A DNA stretch of 64,000 bases from Mucilaginibacter flavidus (GTDB taxonomy: Bacteria; Bacteroidota; Bacteroidia; Sphingobacteriales; Sphingobacteriaceae). The position numbers and the translations under genes were made by a program. Every line of letters begins with the position of its first letter. Position 1 is the first letter of the stretch. The stretch covers positions 124,001 through 188,000 of the forward strand of contig NZ_JAMXOE010000009.1 in assembly GCF_024055575.1 (NCBI RefSeq), given 5' to 3'. Positions 55,347 through 64,000 of the stretch are shown piece after piece. The notes beneath the pieces were generated by a model. The model was not told the DNA's origin and made no database searches. It saw only the letters and a program-made list of their open reading frames with translations.

Positions 55347-55373
55347 AATGTCCCGTATGTTTTGTTGAATATA

Positions 55374-56306
55374 TTAGTTAAGGTATTTTTTTCTCAGAAA
55401 CCCCGCCAATAGTAAAGGGAAGAATGAAATTGAAAATAATGTAGTAGCATTTTTTGCAAACGCAATATTTATGTATGCCCTGGCAAATGGTTTTATTCCA
55501 AGCTGCCGATACATTGTAAACCGCCAATATGAAACGATAAAAAATTTTGATTCAAGTAAATAGCGTTTGAAATAGTTCACCGGAAGCCTTTTATAATTAT
55601 CAAAGATTTCATTCATTAAACCGTCATTTCCATATCCCCAGTCTTTCTTTTTTTCTGGTTGGGTAACCCTGGTTGGCGAACTGCTTATTCGGTAAACATT
55701 GCCCTTTAAACACCAAATACCTATCATATAAATAAACAGATAGATGTTATCGACCTTATGCATTAAATAAGAATCAAGTAAACCTTCTCTCTTTAAAACT
55801 ATGCCACTTAATTGATGACCGCGATAAGAGTTACTTACAACCGCACTAAAGCCTGGATTATAAAAACAAGTAACCTCCATTTTGTCCCTCGGATCCCCAA
55901 GAACTTCATCAGCAACCGATACAGGGAAATAATTTGGAACTATCGCATAGGTGGCTTTATCCTTGCGCAGTATATCTATGCACTCAATAAAATATTCGTA
56001 ACTAATATAGTCGTCGTCGCCTAAATACATCACATATTCAGCTTCACTTTTGGATAACACAAATAATGCGTTTGCTTTTAATCCGATATTTACTGGCTGA
56101 TCAAAAACATGAATCGTTATATCGTGAGTATCATTAAAGTTTCTGACTATATTTTTCGTATTATCAGTTGAGCAATTATTGGATATGATAATATCAACGT
56201 TATCTAAAAAATCAGCCTTTTTTATTATTCCGTAAAGAATGTGCAAATTCTTAAGTAAAAATTCATCACGATTAAAAGTTGGGAGCAAGATACTTAGTAG
56301 AGCCAT
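55374..56306 (-). CDS. GT2-family glycosyltransferase
   Basis: A 310-residue GT-A enzyme. MALLSILLPTFNRDEFLLKNL, the acidic NNCSTDNTKNIV segment and the metal-binding YLGDDDYIS form the GT2 core in the first 115 residues. The C-terminal third has a basic amphipathic character (KRYLLESKFFIVSYWRF), suggesting membrane contact. The 289 bp upstream, to the tyv gene, hold no gene. It could transfer one of the sugars of the repeat unit; the donor is unknown. Confidence 0.9.
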   Translation of the reverse strand: MALLSILLPTFNRDEFLLKNLHILYGIIKKADFLDNVDIIISNNCSTDNTKNIVRNFNDTHDITIHVFDQPVNIGLKANALFVLSKSEAEYVMYLGDDDYISYEYFIECIDILRKDKATYAIVPNYFPVSVADEVLGDPRDKMEVTCFYNPGFSAVVSNSYRGHQLSGIVLKREGLLDSYLMHKVDNIYLFIYMIGIWCLKGNVYRISSSPTRVTQPEKKKDWGYGNDGLMNEIFDNYKRLPVNYFKRYLLESKFFIVSYWRFTMYRQLGIKPFARAYINIAFAKNATTLFSISFFPLLLAGFLRKKYLN

Positions 56307-56595
56307 TTCAATATTTTTATAAAAGATTTGTACCCATTTATTAGTCCAATTCGTTTTTTATTTGTGTCGCAGGTTCTTTCGATGTAATAGAAAATTCGTT
56401 TAGTCGGTTGCGCAGTTAACAAAAATGTGCGCTAATACATTAGCTCAAATAGTGATTGACAATATTGCAGCCGATAACGCCCGACAAAAGTTTTCTACTA
56501 TCTGATTACAAACTTCCTCATGGTTGCAAAACCAGGCCGGTGGGCGATATAATTAACCCGATATTTGTAATTGGTGCAAATACATCTGCACCTAA

Positions 56596-57618
56596 TTATC
56601 CGGATACATCAACCCACGCTATCATTTTTTTAATGCCTTCAAGGCTGGAGACTTTTGGCGTCCAATTAAAGCATTTTTCTGCTTTACCGATGTCTGCTAC
56701 AAAAACCTTTTGATCGCTTTGCCGCCAGGGCAAGTTTTTATACGTCATTTTAATATCCAGTTCATTTTCCAAAGCACTAAACAGCTCTAATAATGAAAGG
56801 CTGTTTTCCATGCCCCCACCTATATTAAACGCTTTTCCTGCTGTTTCATCAATTCTGCCGATGGAAGAGAAATAACAACTTAACAGATCGTCTGCAAATA
56901 AAATATCTCTCACTTGCTTCCCGGAACCGGATATTGTAAATGGTTCTTTAAGTCTGCTTTTTTTAATATCCAGGGCCTGTTTTACAAACCAACCCACCCA
57001 GCCTTGATCTGTGGTTGAAAATTGGCGTCCACCAAAAATTGAGGAGTGTCTGAAAACTATCGTGCGCAAGCCAAACATTTTAGCATAATCTAACATATAC
57101 TGGTCTGTCGCGCCTTTCGAGCAGCCGTAAGGCGATTGAAAATCTAATGGTAATCGCTCATCAAAACCGTTGTCATATCCTATTGCTTTATAACGGGTAT
57201 CAGTTTCCTGAAAGTCTATCCAATCAAAATCACCATATACTTTGTTAGTTGATGAGTAAGTAATTATAGCTTCGGGGCTATATTTTCTTGCGCTTTCCAA
57301 AATATTATTCCCACCTAAAACATTTATTTCAAAATCTAATCGTGGGTTTGCCAAAGAGGTTGTCATTGCTACCTGACCTGCTAAATGAAAGATAACATTA
57401 GGTTTGACGTCTTTCACCACCGTTTCGACGTCATTATAATTTCTAATATCCGCCGGATAATACTTAAACTCTCCCTGGGTTTTGAGCCACTCTAAGTTTT
57501 GAGAACTTCCATGACGAAATAAATTGTCCATCACAAACAACTCATCATTACGTTTTAAGATTTCAGACGCTAAATTGCTGCCAACAAACCCGCATCCACC
57601 GGTAATTAAATATCTCAT
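56596..57618 (-). CDS. tyv: CDP-paratose 2-epimerase (CDP-tyvelose synthesis)
   Basis: A 340-residue extended SDR. The NAD-binding motif is GGCGFVGSN (7-15). Long stretches match what I recall of Salmonella Tyv/RfbE: HLAGQVAMTTSLANP, YSSTNKVYGD, LDFQSPYGCSKGATDQYMLDYA, FRHSSIFGGRQF and DQGWVGWF. Tyr and Lys of the active site lie in SPYGCSK. It converts CDP-paratose to CDP-tyvelose, the last step of the pathway. Its stop lies 289 bp before the GT2 gene and its start 9 bp after rfbH. Confidence 0.92.
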   Translation of the reverse strand: MRYLITGGCGFVGSNLASEILKRNDELFVMDNLFRHGSSQNLEWLKTQGEFKYYPADIRNYNDVETVVKDVKPNVIFHLAGQVAMTTSLANPRLDFEINVLGGNNILESARKYSPEAIITYSSTNKVYGDFDWIDFQETDTRYKAIGYDNGFDERLPLDFQSPYGCSKGATDQYMLDYAKMFGLRTIVFRHSSIFGGRQFSTTDQGWVGWFVKQALDIKKSRLKEPFTISGSGKQVRDILFADDLLSCYFSSIGRIDETAGKAFNIGGGMENSLSLLELFSALENELDIKMTYKNLPWRQSDQKVFVADIGKAEKCFNWTPKVSSLEGIKKMIAWVDVSG

Positions 57619-57627
57619 AGTAATAAT

Positions 57628-58905
57628 TTAAGAGTTAATATACTTTCTAATTACATCCGCTATATAATCATAATGACTTTCATCAAGTCCTGGCCACACA
57701 CCAAGCCAAAAAGACTGATTCATTATGATGTCTGTATTTGTAAGCTCGCCGACAACTTTGTATTCTACATTTGTATATGCAGGCTGTCTCAATAAATTTC
57801 CGGCGAACAATAAACGTGTGCCTATTTTGTTTTGCTCAAGATGTTGAACAAGCATATGCCTATCAGAAGCATCACCTTCTCTAAGTGTTAACAAAAAGCC
57901 GAACCACGATGGGTCACTAAATTCTGTTGGCTTTGGAAGAATAAATATTTCTTCGAATTCCTTCATTTTATCATAAAGCAACTTGAAGTTTTCTTTGCGT
58001 TTTTCAACGAAACGATCAACCTTACGTAACTGTGACACCCCCAAAGCGGCCTGCATATCAGTTACTTTCAAATTAAACCCGATGTGCGAGTAAGTATATT
58101 TATGGTCGTAGCCATATGGTAATGAGCCCAATTGTTGTGAGAACCGACATCCGCAGGTATTATCTTTCCCTGGTTCACAATAGCAATCACGCCCCCAATC
58201 CCTAAAACTTTCTGCAATTTTTGCTAACTCTGAATTATTAATTAAAACGGCACCTCCTTCACCCATTGTTATGTGATGAGCGGGGTAGAAAGAAAATGTT
58301 GAAATATCACCAAAAGTGCCGGTTTTTTTTCCTCGGTATGTAGCACCTAACGAGTCACAATCATCCTCAACTACCCATAAATTGTATTTTTTTGCCACGC
58401 GCATTACTTCATCCAGGTTAAATGGATTGCCTAAAGAATGCGCAATCATTATTGCTTTTGTCTTCGCTGAAACAGCCAACTCTAAAAGTTCCGCCTGAAC
58501 ATTGTGCGTTGCAATATCAACGTCTACAAATACAGGAATAGCACCAAATTGAACAATTGGATTAACTGTGGTTGGGAATCCTGCGGCTACTGTAATAACC
58601 TCATCTCCTCTTTTAATAGCCCTTTCGCCAAGTTTAGGCGAAGTCAATGTGTAAAATGCCACTAGATTTGCGGAAGAGCCTGAATTTACCAGTAACGATT
58701 TATTTGCTCCAAAGTAAGTGGTGAAATTGTGTTCAAATTCATTTGCAAAACGACCGGCAGTAAGCCAGCCATCGGCAACGGATTCCATGCACAATAACAG
58801 GTCATCTTCTTCAATGACCTTCCCGGTAACCGGTATATAATTTACTCCCGGAATACTCTTTTGAAATGTTTTGAGGTTATAATCTTTATTATTTATAGTA
58901 ATCAT
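57628..58905 (-). CDS. rfbH: CDP-4-dehydro-6-deoxyglucose 3-dehydrase (RfbH/E1)
   Basis: A 425-residue PMP-dependent [2Fe-2S] dehydrase of the DegT/DnrJ fold. The usual PLP lysine is replaced by His in [15 protein letters not shown] (H210/H211), as in E1 enzymes. The iron-sulfur motif C-x57-C-x-C-x7-C of E1 is present exactly at C183, C241, C243 and C251. It removes the 3-hydroxyl of CDP-4-keto-6-deoxyglucose and needs electrons from a reductase. Its start overlaps the end of the rfbS-like gene by 17 bp. Confidence 0.94.
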   Translation of the reverse strand: MITINNKDYNLKTFQKSIPGVNYIPVTGKVIEEDDLLLCMESVADGWLTAGRFANEFEHNFTTYFGANKSLLVNSGSSANLVAFYTLTSPKLGERAIKRGDEVITVAAGFPTTVNPIVQFGAIPVFVDVDIATHNVQAELLELAVSAKTKAIMIAHSLGNPFNLDEVMRVAKKYNLWVVEDDCDSLGATYRGKKTGTFGDISTFSFYPAHHITMGEGGAVLINNSELAKIAESFRDWGRDCYCEPGKDNTCGCRFSQQLGSLPYGYDHKYTYSHIGFNLKVTDMQAALGVSQLRKVDRFVEKRKENFKLLYDKMKEFEEIFILPKPTEFSDPSWFGFLLTLREGDASDRHMLVQHLEQNKIGTRLLFAGNLLRQPAYTNVEYKVVGELTNTDIIMNQSFWLGVWPGLDESHYDYIADVIRKYINS

Positions 58906-59785
58906 AAAGCGATTGTTTTTCTTTATTTATAGTTTCTATTAAACCCTGATCAATACTGTATTTTGGATTCCAGCCTAACTTTGTCAAAAAATCAATATTA
59001 GCAACGGCATACATGATTTCGTTTGGTCTTGTTGGTAACGCACCGAAGTTTAACAATAGATCATTATTCCCAATAGCTTCCTTTATTTTTTGTATTAAAT
59101 ATCTAAGTTCTATTCCTGATCCAGATCCTAACTGAACATTCGAATAGCCAGGCAAATTTTCAGCGTTATCAAACAAAACCAGGTAAGCAGACATAACATC
59201 AGCTATATATACAAAATCTCTAACTTGAATGCCCTCAGAAAAATTTATAGACTTATCGCCGTTACGGATTTTGGAAATAACAAAGGTTACAAGTTTAGAC
59301 ACATCATCACCCGGTCCATAGAAATATTGCAACTCAATGTCCACTACTTTTACCGAACCGCGCTCAAGTTTTAAAATTTCAGAAAATTGTTTCTTTGATA
59401 ATGAGTAAGAATTTAAATTCTGTGGTAATGCAGTATTCGCATAAAAAAAATACTTTACGTTGTATTCAACACTCCATTCTAAAAGCTTAATCGAAAAAAA
59501 CAAATTTGCATTATAAATACTGCTCAACGATTCTCCTTTCCGGCCGTAGGACGCTGCAGTATGAACTATACAATCTATATTTTCTGTCTCAAAAAAATGC
59601 TTGTGATCAAAAGTTTCTATATCGTATAATTTTATCCTGTTTATAAGATGGTTTAAGCGTTTTACGTTAGAGGTTTCTCTTTTTAATACCGTCACTTTAA
59701 AACCCTTTTTTAAAAAAGTCTCAACCAGGTTACTTCCGAGGTAGCCCGTTCCACCAGTTATTAAAATGTTAGTTATCGCGCCCAT
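58889..59785 (-). CDS. rfbS: CDP-paratose synthase-like NAD(P)-dependent reductase
   Basis: A 298-residue extended [16 protein letters not shown] (10-22) binds the cofactor, HTAASYG lies at about 92, and [10 protein letters not shown] supplies Tyr and Lys. The family contains CDP-abequose synthase (RfbJ) and CDP-paratose synthase (RfbS), which differ in the stereochemistry of C4 reduction. The presence of the Tyv epimerase two genes downstream makes paratose the logical product. That assignment is contextual. It overlaps rfbG by 13 bp and rfbH by 17 bp. Confidence 0.82.
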   Translation of the reverse strand: MGAITNILITGGTGYLGSNLVETFLKKGFKVTVLKRETSNVKRLNHLINRIKLYDIETFDHKHFFETENIDCIVHTAASYGRKGESLSSIYNANLFFSIKLLEWSVEYNVKYFFYANTALPQNLNSYSLSKKQFSEILKLERGSVKVVDIELQYFYGPGDDVSKLVTFVISKIRNGDKSINFSEGIQVRDFVYIADVMSAYLVLFDNAENLPGYSNVQLGSGSGIELRYLIQKIKEAIGNNDLLLNFGALPTRPNEIMYAVANIDFLTKLGWNPKYSIDQGLIETINKEKQSLYDYYK

Positions 59786-60861
59786 AATATTCCTTTTTTT
59801 AAAGCGCTTGAGGTGTATAGACTGATTTGTTGCTTCCTCTTTTCAAAAATATTTTCTTTTGCAATATCGTCATGGTATCCGGCAACTGTAAATGCAACGG
59901 TTTCATCGAATGAAAGCACCGGCCTCCAGTTTAGATAATTTACCGCTTTAGATATATCTAGCTTTAACAATATTGCCTCATGCGGTTTATCCATAATTTC
60001 CGGGGTAGTGTAACCTCCTTTATTATCAATATGCAATATTCTTTCAATCAAATCTTTAACAGAATAATTCATTGTGTCTTCAGGGCCAAAATTCCAACCG
60101 CCTGTAAATTTCCTGCCATTTATAAGCAATGCAGCGCCTAAATTTAGATAGCCGCTTAAAGGTTCAAGAACGTGCTGCCATGGCCTTGTTGCGTGTGGGT
60201 TACGCACTAATAACTTTTCTCCTTTTCTATAAGCTCTAAAATAATCCGGCAAAATACGGTCGGCTGCCCAATCGCCGCCGCCTATAACATTGCCGGCCCT
60301 TGCAGAGGCTATTAAACACGTACCCTCATCTTTGAAAAATGAGTTTTGATACGAGGCAGTGATTAATTCGGAACAACCTTTTGAAGCACTATAAGGGTCT
60401 TTTCCACCCATAGGATCGTTTTCGCGATATCCCCAAACCCATTCCTTGTTATCGTAACATTTATCACTGGTTACATTAATTGCAACTTTTACAGAAGGAG
60501 TTTTACGTACGGCTTCAAAAAAATTAACGGTGCCCATTAAATTGGTTTCAAATGTATTAACCGGATCATGATAGGAAAGTAAAACCAGTGGTTGGGCTGC
60601 CAGGTGAAACGCAATATCTGGCTGCACGGCATCAAAGTAAGCTGTAAGTTTAGCACTATCACGAACATCGCCCTCTAAATGGTGGATTTCGGTTGCCAGG
60701 TTACAGGTTGCAAAATTATCCATGGCCGAGTAGGGCGCCAGTGCATATCCGTAGACTTCGGCCCCAAGTTCTTTAAGCCAAATACACAGCCATGATCCTT
60801 TAAATCCTGTATGCCCGGTTACAAGTACTTTTTTTCCTTTATAACAATTTCCGAAAACCAT
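59773..60861 (-). CDS. rfbG: CDP-glucose 4,6-dehydratase
   Basis: A 362-residue extended SDR with TGHTGFKGSWLCIWLKELGA at the NAD site. HLAAQPLVLLSYHDP, NVTSDKCYDNKEWVWGYRENDPMGG and the catalytic YSASK are diagnostic of CDP-glucose 4,6-dehydratase rather than the dTDP or GDP enzymes. It makes CDP-4-keto-6-deoxyglucose for RfbH. It follows the rfbF stop by 3 bp. Confidence 0.95.
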   Translation of the reverse strand: MVFGNCYKGKKVLVTGHTGFKGSWLCIWLKELGAEVYGYALAPYSAMDNFATCNLATEIHHLEGDVRDSAKLTAYFDAVQPDIAFHLAAQPLVLLSYHDPVNTFETNLMGTVNFFEAVRKTPSVKVAINVTSDKCYDNKEWVWGYRENDPMGGKDPYSASKGCSELITASYQNSFFKDEGTCLIASARAGNVIGGGDWAADRILPDYFRAYRKGEKLLVRNPHATRPWQHVLEPLSGYLNLGAALLINGRKFTGGWNFGPEDTMNYSVKDLIERILHIDNKGGYTTPEIMDKPHEAILLKLDISKAVNYLNWRPVLSFDETVAFTVAGYHDDIAKENIFEKRKQQISLYTSSALKKGILWAR

Positions 60862-60864
60862 AGC

Positions 60865-61635
60865 TTACCAATTTTTCCATTTAGCTTTATTGTTAGACCA
60901 ATCTCCCTCTAATTCCTGCTTATCTCGCAGCGTGTCCATTGGTTTCCAAAAGCCCTCATGTTTGAATGACATGAGTTGACTATCGCTGGCAAGTTTTTCC
61001 ATTGGTTCTTGTTCCCACAACGTATGGTCACCTTCGATATAATCAAACACCGCTGGCTCACATACAAAAAAACCGCCGTTAATCCATGAACCGTCGCCTT
61101 TGGGTTTTTCCATGAATGAATGCACAGATTGGTCCCCGGAAATATTTAAAGCTCCAAATCTTCCCGACGGCTGAACTGCGGTCACAGTACAATGTTTTCC
61201 GCCTTGCTTATGTACTTCCAATAGTTTTTTTATGTCAACATCACCAACTCCATCTCCGTAGGTTAGCATAAACGTGTCGTTCTCCACATGCTTTGCTATC
61301 CTTTTTATTCTTCCGCCGGTCATTGAATCATTGCCTGTATCCACCAGGGTAATTTTCCACGGCTCTGCCTGTGAGTCGTGCACCTTCACAGTGTTATTGG
61401 TCATATCAATAGTTACATCAGATTTATGCAAAAAGTAATTGGAGAAAAATTCCTTTATAACATAACCTTTGTAACCAAGGCAAACCACAAAATCATTAAA
61501 CCCATATGAGGAATAAATTTTCATGATATGCCATAGAATCGGCATTCCACCAATTTCAACCATCGGTTTTGGCTTTAGAACAGTTTCCTCTGAAAGCCTG
61601 GTACCTAAACCACCCGCTAATAATACAACCTTCAT
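60865..61635 (-). CDS. rfbF: Glucose-1-phosphate cytidylyltransferase
   Basis: A 256-residue nucleotidyltransferase: VVLLAGGLGTRLSEET, KPKPMVEIGG, LTYGDGVGDVD and VTAVQPSGRFGAL. It makes CDP-glucose from CTP and glucose-1-phosphate, opening the 3,6-dideoxyhexose pathway. The frame is open to 61710, but ATG 61635 starts directly at the first strand and does not overlap the reductase gene. It lies 17 bp after that gene. Confidence 0.95.
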   Translation of the reverse strand: MKVVLLAGGLGTRLSEETVLKPKPMVEIGGMPILWHIMKIYSSYGFNDFVVCLGYKGYVIKEFFSNYFLHKSDVTIDMTNNTVKVHDSQAEPWKITLVDTGNDSMTGGRIKRIAKHVENDTFMLTYGDGVGDVDIKKLLEVHKQGGKHCTVTAVQPSGRFGALNISGDQSVHSFMEKPKGDGSWINGGFFVCEPAVFDYIEGDHTLWEQEPMEKLASDSQLMSFKHEGFWKPMDTLRDKQELEGDWSNNKAKWKNW

Positions 61636-61652
61636 ATTTTTATTTGTTTTTC

Positions 61653-62690
61653 TTAGATAATTAATACAGATACATCGTTGGTTAAAGGAAAGCTGCAGCA
61701 CAGCAAACACTCATCTGCCAGTAATTCGTCCAATGGTTTTTGCACACCAATCATTTTTACTTCGCCACATAATATCTTGCCTTTACATATAAAACAACTT
61801 CCGGTTTGGCATGAATAATCCAAATCAATATTTGCATCTAACCCAGCCTCCAAAATGCTTTTGCCTTTTATCACTTCTACCAGCTCTTTCACTCCATTTT
61901 TTTCAACGGACACCATCTGCGTGGTAATATTCTCAAAATCAGCAGGATCTCTAACTAATTCAAAATCCTCAGTAAATATATTTTTCTCATCAAGCCCTAA
62001 CCCAGTTAATGAGGTTTTAACCGATTCTTTTAAACCGGCCGGGCCGCATATATAATGCAGCGACTCTTTAAAATCGCCCACATTTTTCATGATGGAAAAA
62101 ACTTTGTTTGGGTTGATACGCCCCTCAATGATATTGGGATTGTTTACCGGTATTGTTAACCTGGTATGAAAATGCCAGGCCGAAAACGTATCGCCAAATT
62201 TCTCCTGCAACGCTTCAATCTTGTCTTTAAAGATCACCGCTGACGGATTTCTGTTTCCGTATACCAGGGAAACATGCGCACCAATTTTATTATGCAGGGC
62301 ATATTTCGCAATCGACATTAAAGGCGTTATCCCACTTCCGGCACCCCATAGAACGATATGTTTACCTGATAGATCAACATCCGGGTTCAAAACAAAATCG
62401 CCCAGGGGCTGTAAAACCTCCAATACGTCACCCTCCTTAATCACGTCTACCAGGTGATTTGAAACTACGCCACCGATAACTCTTTTTATGGTAACTTCTA
62501 AAAACTCATCTATTCCGGGTGCGGAAGAAAAGGAATATGGTCTGATGTATTTTCGGCCATTTATTCTCACAATAAGCGTTAAATACTGGCCGGAGGAATA
62601 CTTTACCTTTTTTAAACCAGGCTGTTTAAGACACAGGGTAGTTGCGTCATTAGATTCTTGAATAATTTTAACTACTTTAAGTGTGTACAT
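61653..62690 (-). CDS. Ferredoxin-fused flavin reductase, likely partner of RfbH
   Basis: A 345-residue iron-sulfur flavoenzyme. The ferredoxin reductase-type FAD domain comes first (RPYSFSSAPG, about 50-59), then the NAD domain (LWGAGSGITPLMSI, YICGPAGLKESV). A plant-type [2Fe-2S] domain is at the C-terminus: YSCQTGSCFICKG plus a final Cys in ECLLCCSFP. Classical CDP-4-keto-6-deoxyglucose 3-dehydrase reductases (E3, DdhD, AscD) carry the iron-sulfur domain at the N-terminus. The order here is that of PaaE-like reductases. Position at the head of the rfbFGSH-tyv run implies that it feeds electrons to RfbH. Confidence 0.88.
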   Translation of the reverse strand: MYTLKVVKIIQESNDATTLCLKQPGLKKVKYSSGQYLTLIVRINGRKYIRPYSFSSAPGIDEFLEVTIKRVIGGVVSNHLVDVIKEGDVLEVLQPLGDFVLNPDVDLSGKHIVLWGAGSGITPLMSIAKYALHNKIGAHVSLVYGNRNPSAVIFKDKIEALQEKFGDTFSAWHFHTRLTIPVNNPNIIEGRINPNKVFSIMKNVGDFKESLHYICGPAGLKESVKTSLTGLGLDEKNIFTEDFELVRDPADFENITTQMVSVEKNGVKELVEVIKGKSILEAGLDANIDLDYSCQTGSCFICKGKILCGEVKMIGVQKPLDELLADECLLCCSFPLTNDVSVLII

Positions 62691-62831
62691 TGTTTTAGTG
62701 TTTCAAGTACATAACCATGTTTTCCCGAATAAAGCTCAAACCGTTTAGGTTTATTCGTGTGAAGCGCGATTCATGCCGGTTACAGTCAGAAAAGTTAACC
62801 TAAAAGGTCAATCACATTCAAAATGCTCCGA

Positions 62832-64000
62832 TCAGCTTTTTGAAAACAGTTTGCTAACCCAACTGCGTTTAGCTTTTTTATCGGTTTCTCCGTAACCATA
62901 GCCATAACCATAACCGTAGCCATAGCCGTACCCATAGCCGTAACCGTAATAACCGCCTTTTTGAGTTTTTATATCATTAACAACCAAATACGAGCGTTTA
63001 ATTTTTTGGCTAACATTTAAATCGTTTATGATTTGTAACTGTGTTTTAAAAGTGTAATTCTGCCGGACAATAAATAAAGTTATATCCGCAAATTTTTCAA
63101 TAAGTAACGCGTCCGAAACCAAACCGACGGGTGCACTATCTATTATTATATAATCAAAATGCTTCCGCTGCTCTTCAATCAATTGGCCCAACCGTTCATT
63201 TAATAATAGTTCTGACGGATTGGGTGGTATAGGGCCTGAAGCGATAATAAAGGAATTCTCCATACTTGTTATGGGTTGCATAACTTTTTCTATCGGTAAG
63301 TTGCTGGCTGCCATGTAATTGCTAAAGCCATTCTTATTGTCAATACCCAATGAAAATGCAAGTTTCGGTTTCCGGAGATCCAGGTCCATAAACAATACTT
63401 TTTTGCCACTTAGTGCAAGGGCGCCACCTAAATTTAAGCTGATGAAGGATTTACCCTCACCACTCATACTCGAGGTAACCATGATTACCTGGGGACTGTC
63501 GGTTTTTAGCAGGTAATTTAGATTTGTTCGCAAGCCACGAAACTGTTCTGAAATTATTGATCTGGAGTTTTTAGTAACCACCTGGCTTTCGCCATCTTCA
63601 CTATGGCTTATCTCTCCTACAATTGGTACATCCGTAGCGTTTTCAATGTCTAATTTTGATGAAATTTTGACTTTTAGCGACTCTTTAACAGATATAAAAC
63701 CAAAGGGAGCCAAAAATGCCATGAACAATAAAAGGACGAACGCAATAACTATGGGTTTTTTTGGTGCAGAATACTCACTTTTTGCATCATCGATTATCCT
63801 GGATGTAGTTATTGTGGATGTTTTTGTAATGGCAGTTTCTTCCCTTTTTTGCAGTAAGAATAAATAAAGCGCTTCTTTAACGTTTTGCTGCCTTGTATAA
63901 TCAAGGAAGGTACGTTCTTTGGCGGGAACACTTTTAATTAGCCCTGTAAACGATTGGTTTTTTGACATCAGCGCATTTCTGCTTATGATGATACTTTTCT
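62832..64000 (-). CDS. Wzc-type exopolysaccharide tyrosine kinase (partial, 5' part outside window)
   Basis: The reading frame is open to the window edge, so the visible Met at 63968 is internal and the N-terminal Wzz domain lies outside. The visible part has a helical stretch that ends the periplasmic coiled coil. A membrane helix follows (KKPIVIAFVLLLFMAFLAPFGF, about 70-92 from the visible Met). The cytoplasmic BY-kinase has Walker A SGEGKSF, Walker A' VLFMDLDLRKPKL and Walker B YIIIDSAP. A tyrosine-rich tail of Gly-Tyr repeats is followed by a basic end. It controls polymer length and export by autophosphorylation of tail tyrosines. Confidence 0.93.
   Translation of the reverse strand, partial: KSIIISRNALMSKNQSFTGLIKSVPAKERTFLDYTRQQNVKEALYLFLLQKREETAITKTSTITTSRIIDDAKSEYSAPKKPIVIAFVLLLFMAFLAPFGFISVKESLKVKISSKLDIENATDVPIVGEISHSEDGESQVVTKNSRSIISEQFRGLRTNLNYLLKTDSPQVIMVTSSMSGEGKSFISLNLGGALALSGKKVLFMDLDLRKPKLAFSLGIDNKNGFSNYMAASNLPIEKVMQPITSMENSFIIASGPIPPNPSELLLNERLGQLIEEQRKHFDYIIIDSAPVGLVSDALLIEKFADITLFIVRQNYTFKTQLQIINDLNVSQKIKRSYLVVNDIKTQKGGYYGYGYGYGYGYGYGYGYGYGETDKKAKRSWVSKLFSKS
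62891..62956 (-). repeat. Hexanucleotide (Gly-Tyr) repeat in the kinase tail
   Basis: About ten GGN-TAY hexamers in tandem encode 11 tyrosines spaced by glycines. Third positions vary between GGT, GGC and GGG and between TAT and TAC, so the repeat is conserved at protein level more than at DNA level. Changes in copy number would keep the frame. Confidence 0.85.

Noticed and set aside
62891..62956. Short tandem repeat considered as a possible CRISPR remnant.
   Set aside because: The unit is 6 bp, in frame, without spacers, and encodes the Gly-Tyr tail of the kinase.

Overview
The window reads as chromosome of a Bacteroidota bacterium, most likely Sphingobacteriaceae and plausibly Mucilaginibacter or a close relative. 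Grounds: TAnnTTTG-type promoter boxes, OmpP1/FadL and non-TonB beta-barrels, lipoproteins with a Cys right after a short signal, a TPR histidine kinase with a LytTR regulator, GH2 enzymes with AraC control, and a Wzc/WcaJ exopolysaccharide locus. The genus is inferred from style, not from a database match. No rRNA, tRNA, CRISPR array, insertion sequence or integrase was seen.

Layout. 1-1850 (minus): a DUF1858-DUF2249-DUF2249 protein translationally coupled to a partial heme-copper-oxidase-subunit-I-like membrane protein, behind an FNR/CRP-like palindrome. 2533-15303 (plus): a collagen-like lipoprotein, then a tight three-gene surface operon (beta-barrel, 2400-residue giant, fibronectin-III protein). 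15523-18427 (plus): LytTR response regulator and TPR histidine kinase. 19213-35350: a fatty-acid regulon made of fadL plus an SGNH hydrolase (minus), an AraC regulator, and two plus-strand operons carrying acyl-CoA dehydrogenase, ETF, thioesterase, ACBP, then DUF2147, FadN, thiolase, acyl-CoA ligase, an ECI1-like isomerase and a DECR1-like dienoyl-CoA reductase. 35773-45388: a sugar locus with two GH2 glycosidases, an SDR, an enolase-superfamily dehydratase, an RraA-fold protein and an AraC regulator. 46135-64000 (minus): an exopolysaccharide locus running from a partial Wzc kinase through a complete CDP-tyvelose pathway, four glycosyltransferases, Wzx, Wzy and a clan GH-A hydrolase to a WcaJ-type initiating transferase.

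How the parts work together. The clearest regulatory result is in the fatty-acid block. One operator, TCCG-N17-TCCG followed by AGCCC, occurs three times: before fadL, before the acyl-CoA dehydrogenase operon and before the DUF2147-fadN operon. It always has the same orientation relative to transcription and always lies 23-24 bp upstream of a TAnnTTT-like -7 box. Half-sites 21 bp apart are what an AraC dimer binds, and the araC gene lies between copies 1 and 2. The proposed route is lipid hydrolysis (SGNH), uptake (FadL), activation (FadD), beta-oxidation (FadE, ETF, FadN, FadA) and handling of unsaturated chains by mitochondrial-type auxiliary enzymes. In the exopolysaccharide locus the tyvelose pathway is complete, but the reductase that should serve RfbH has its domains in the reverse of the classical order.
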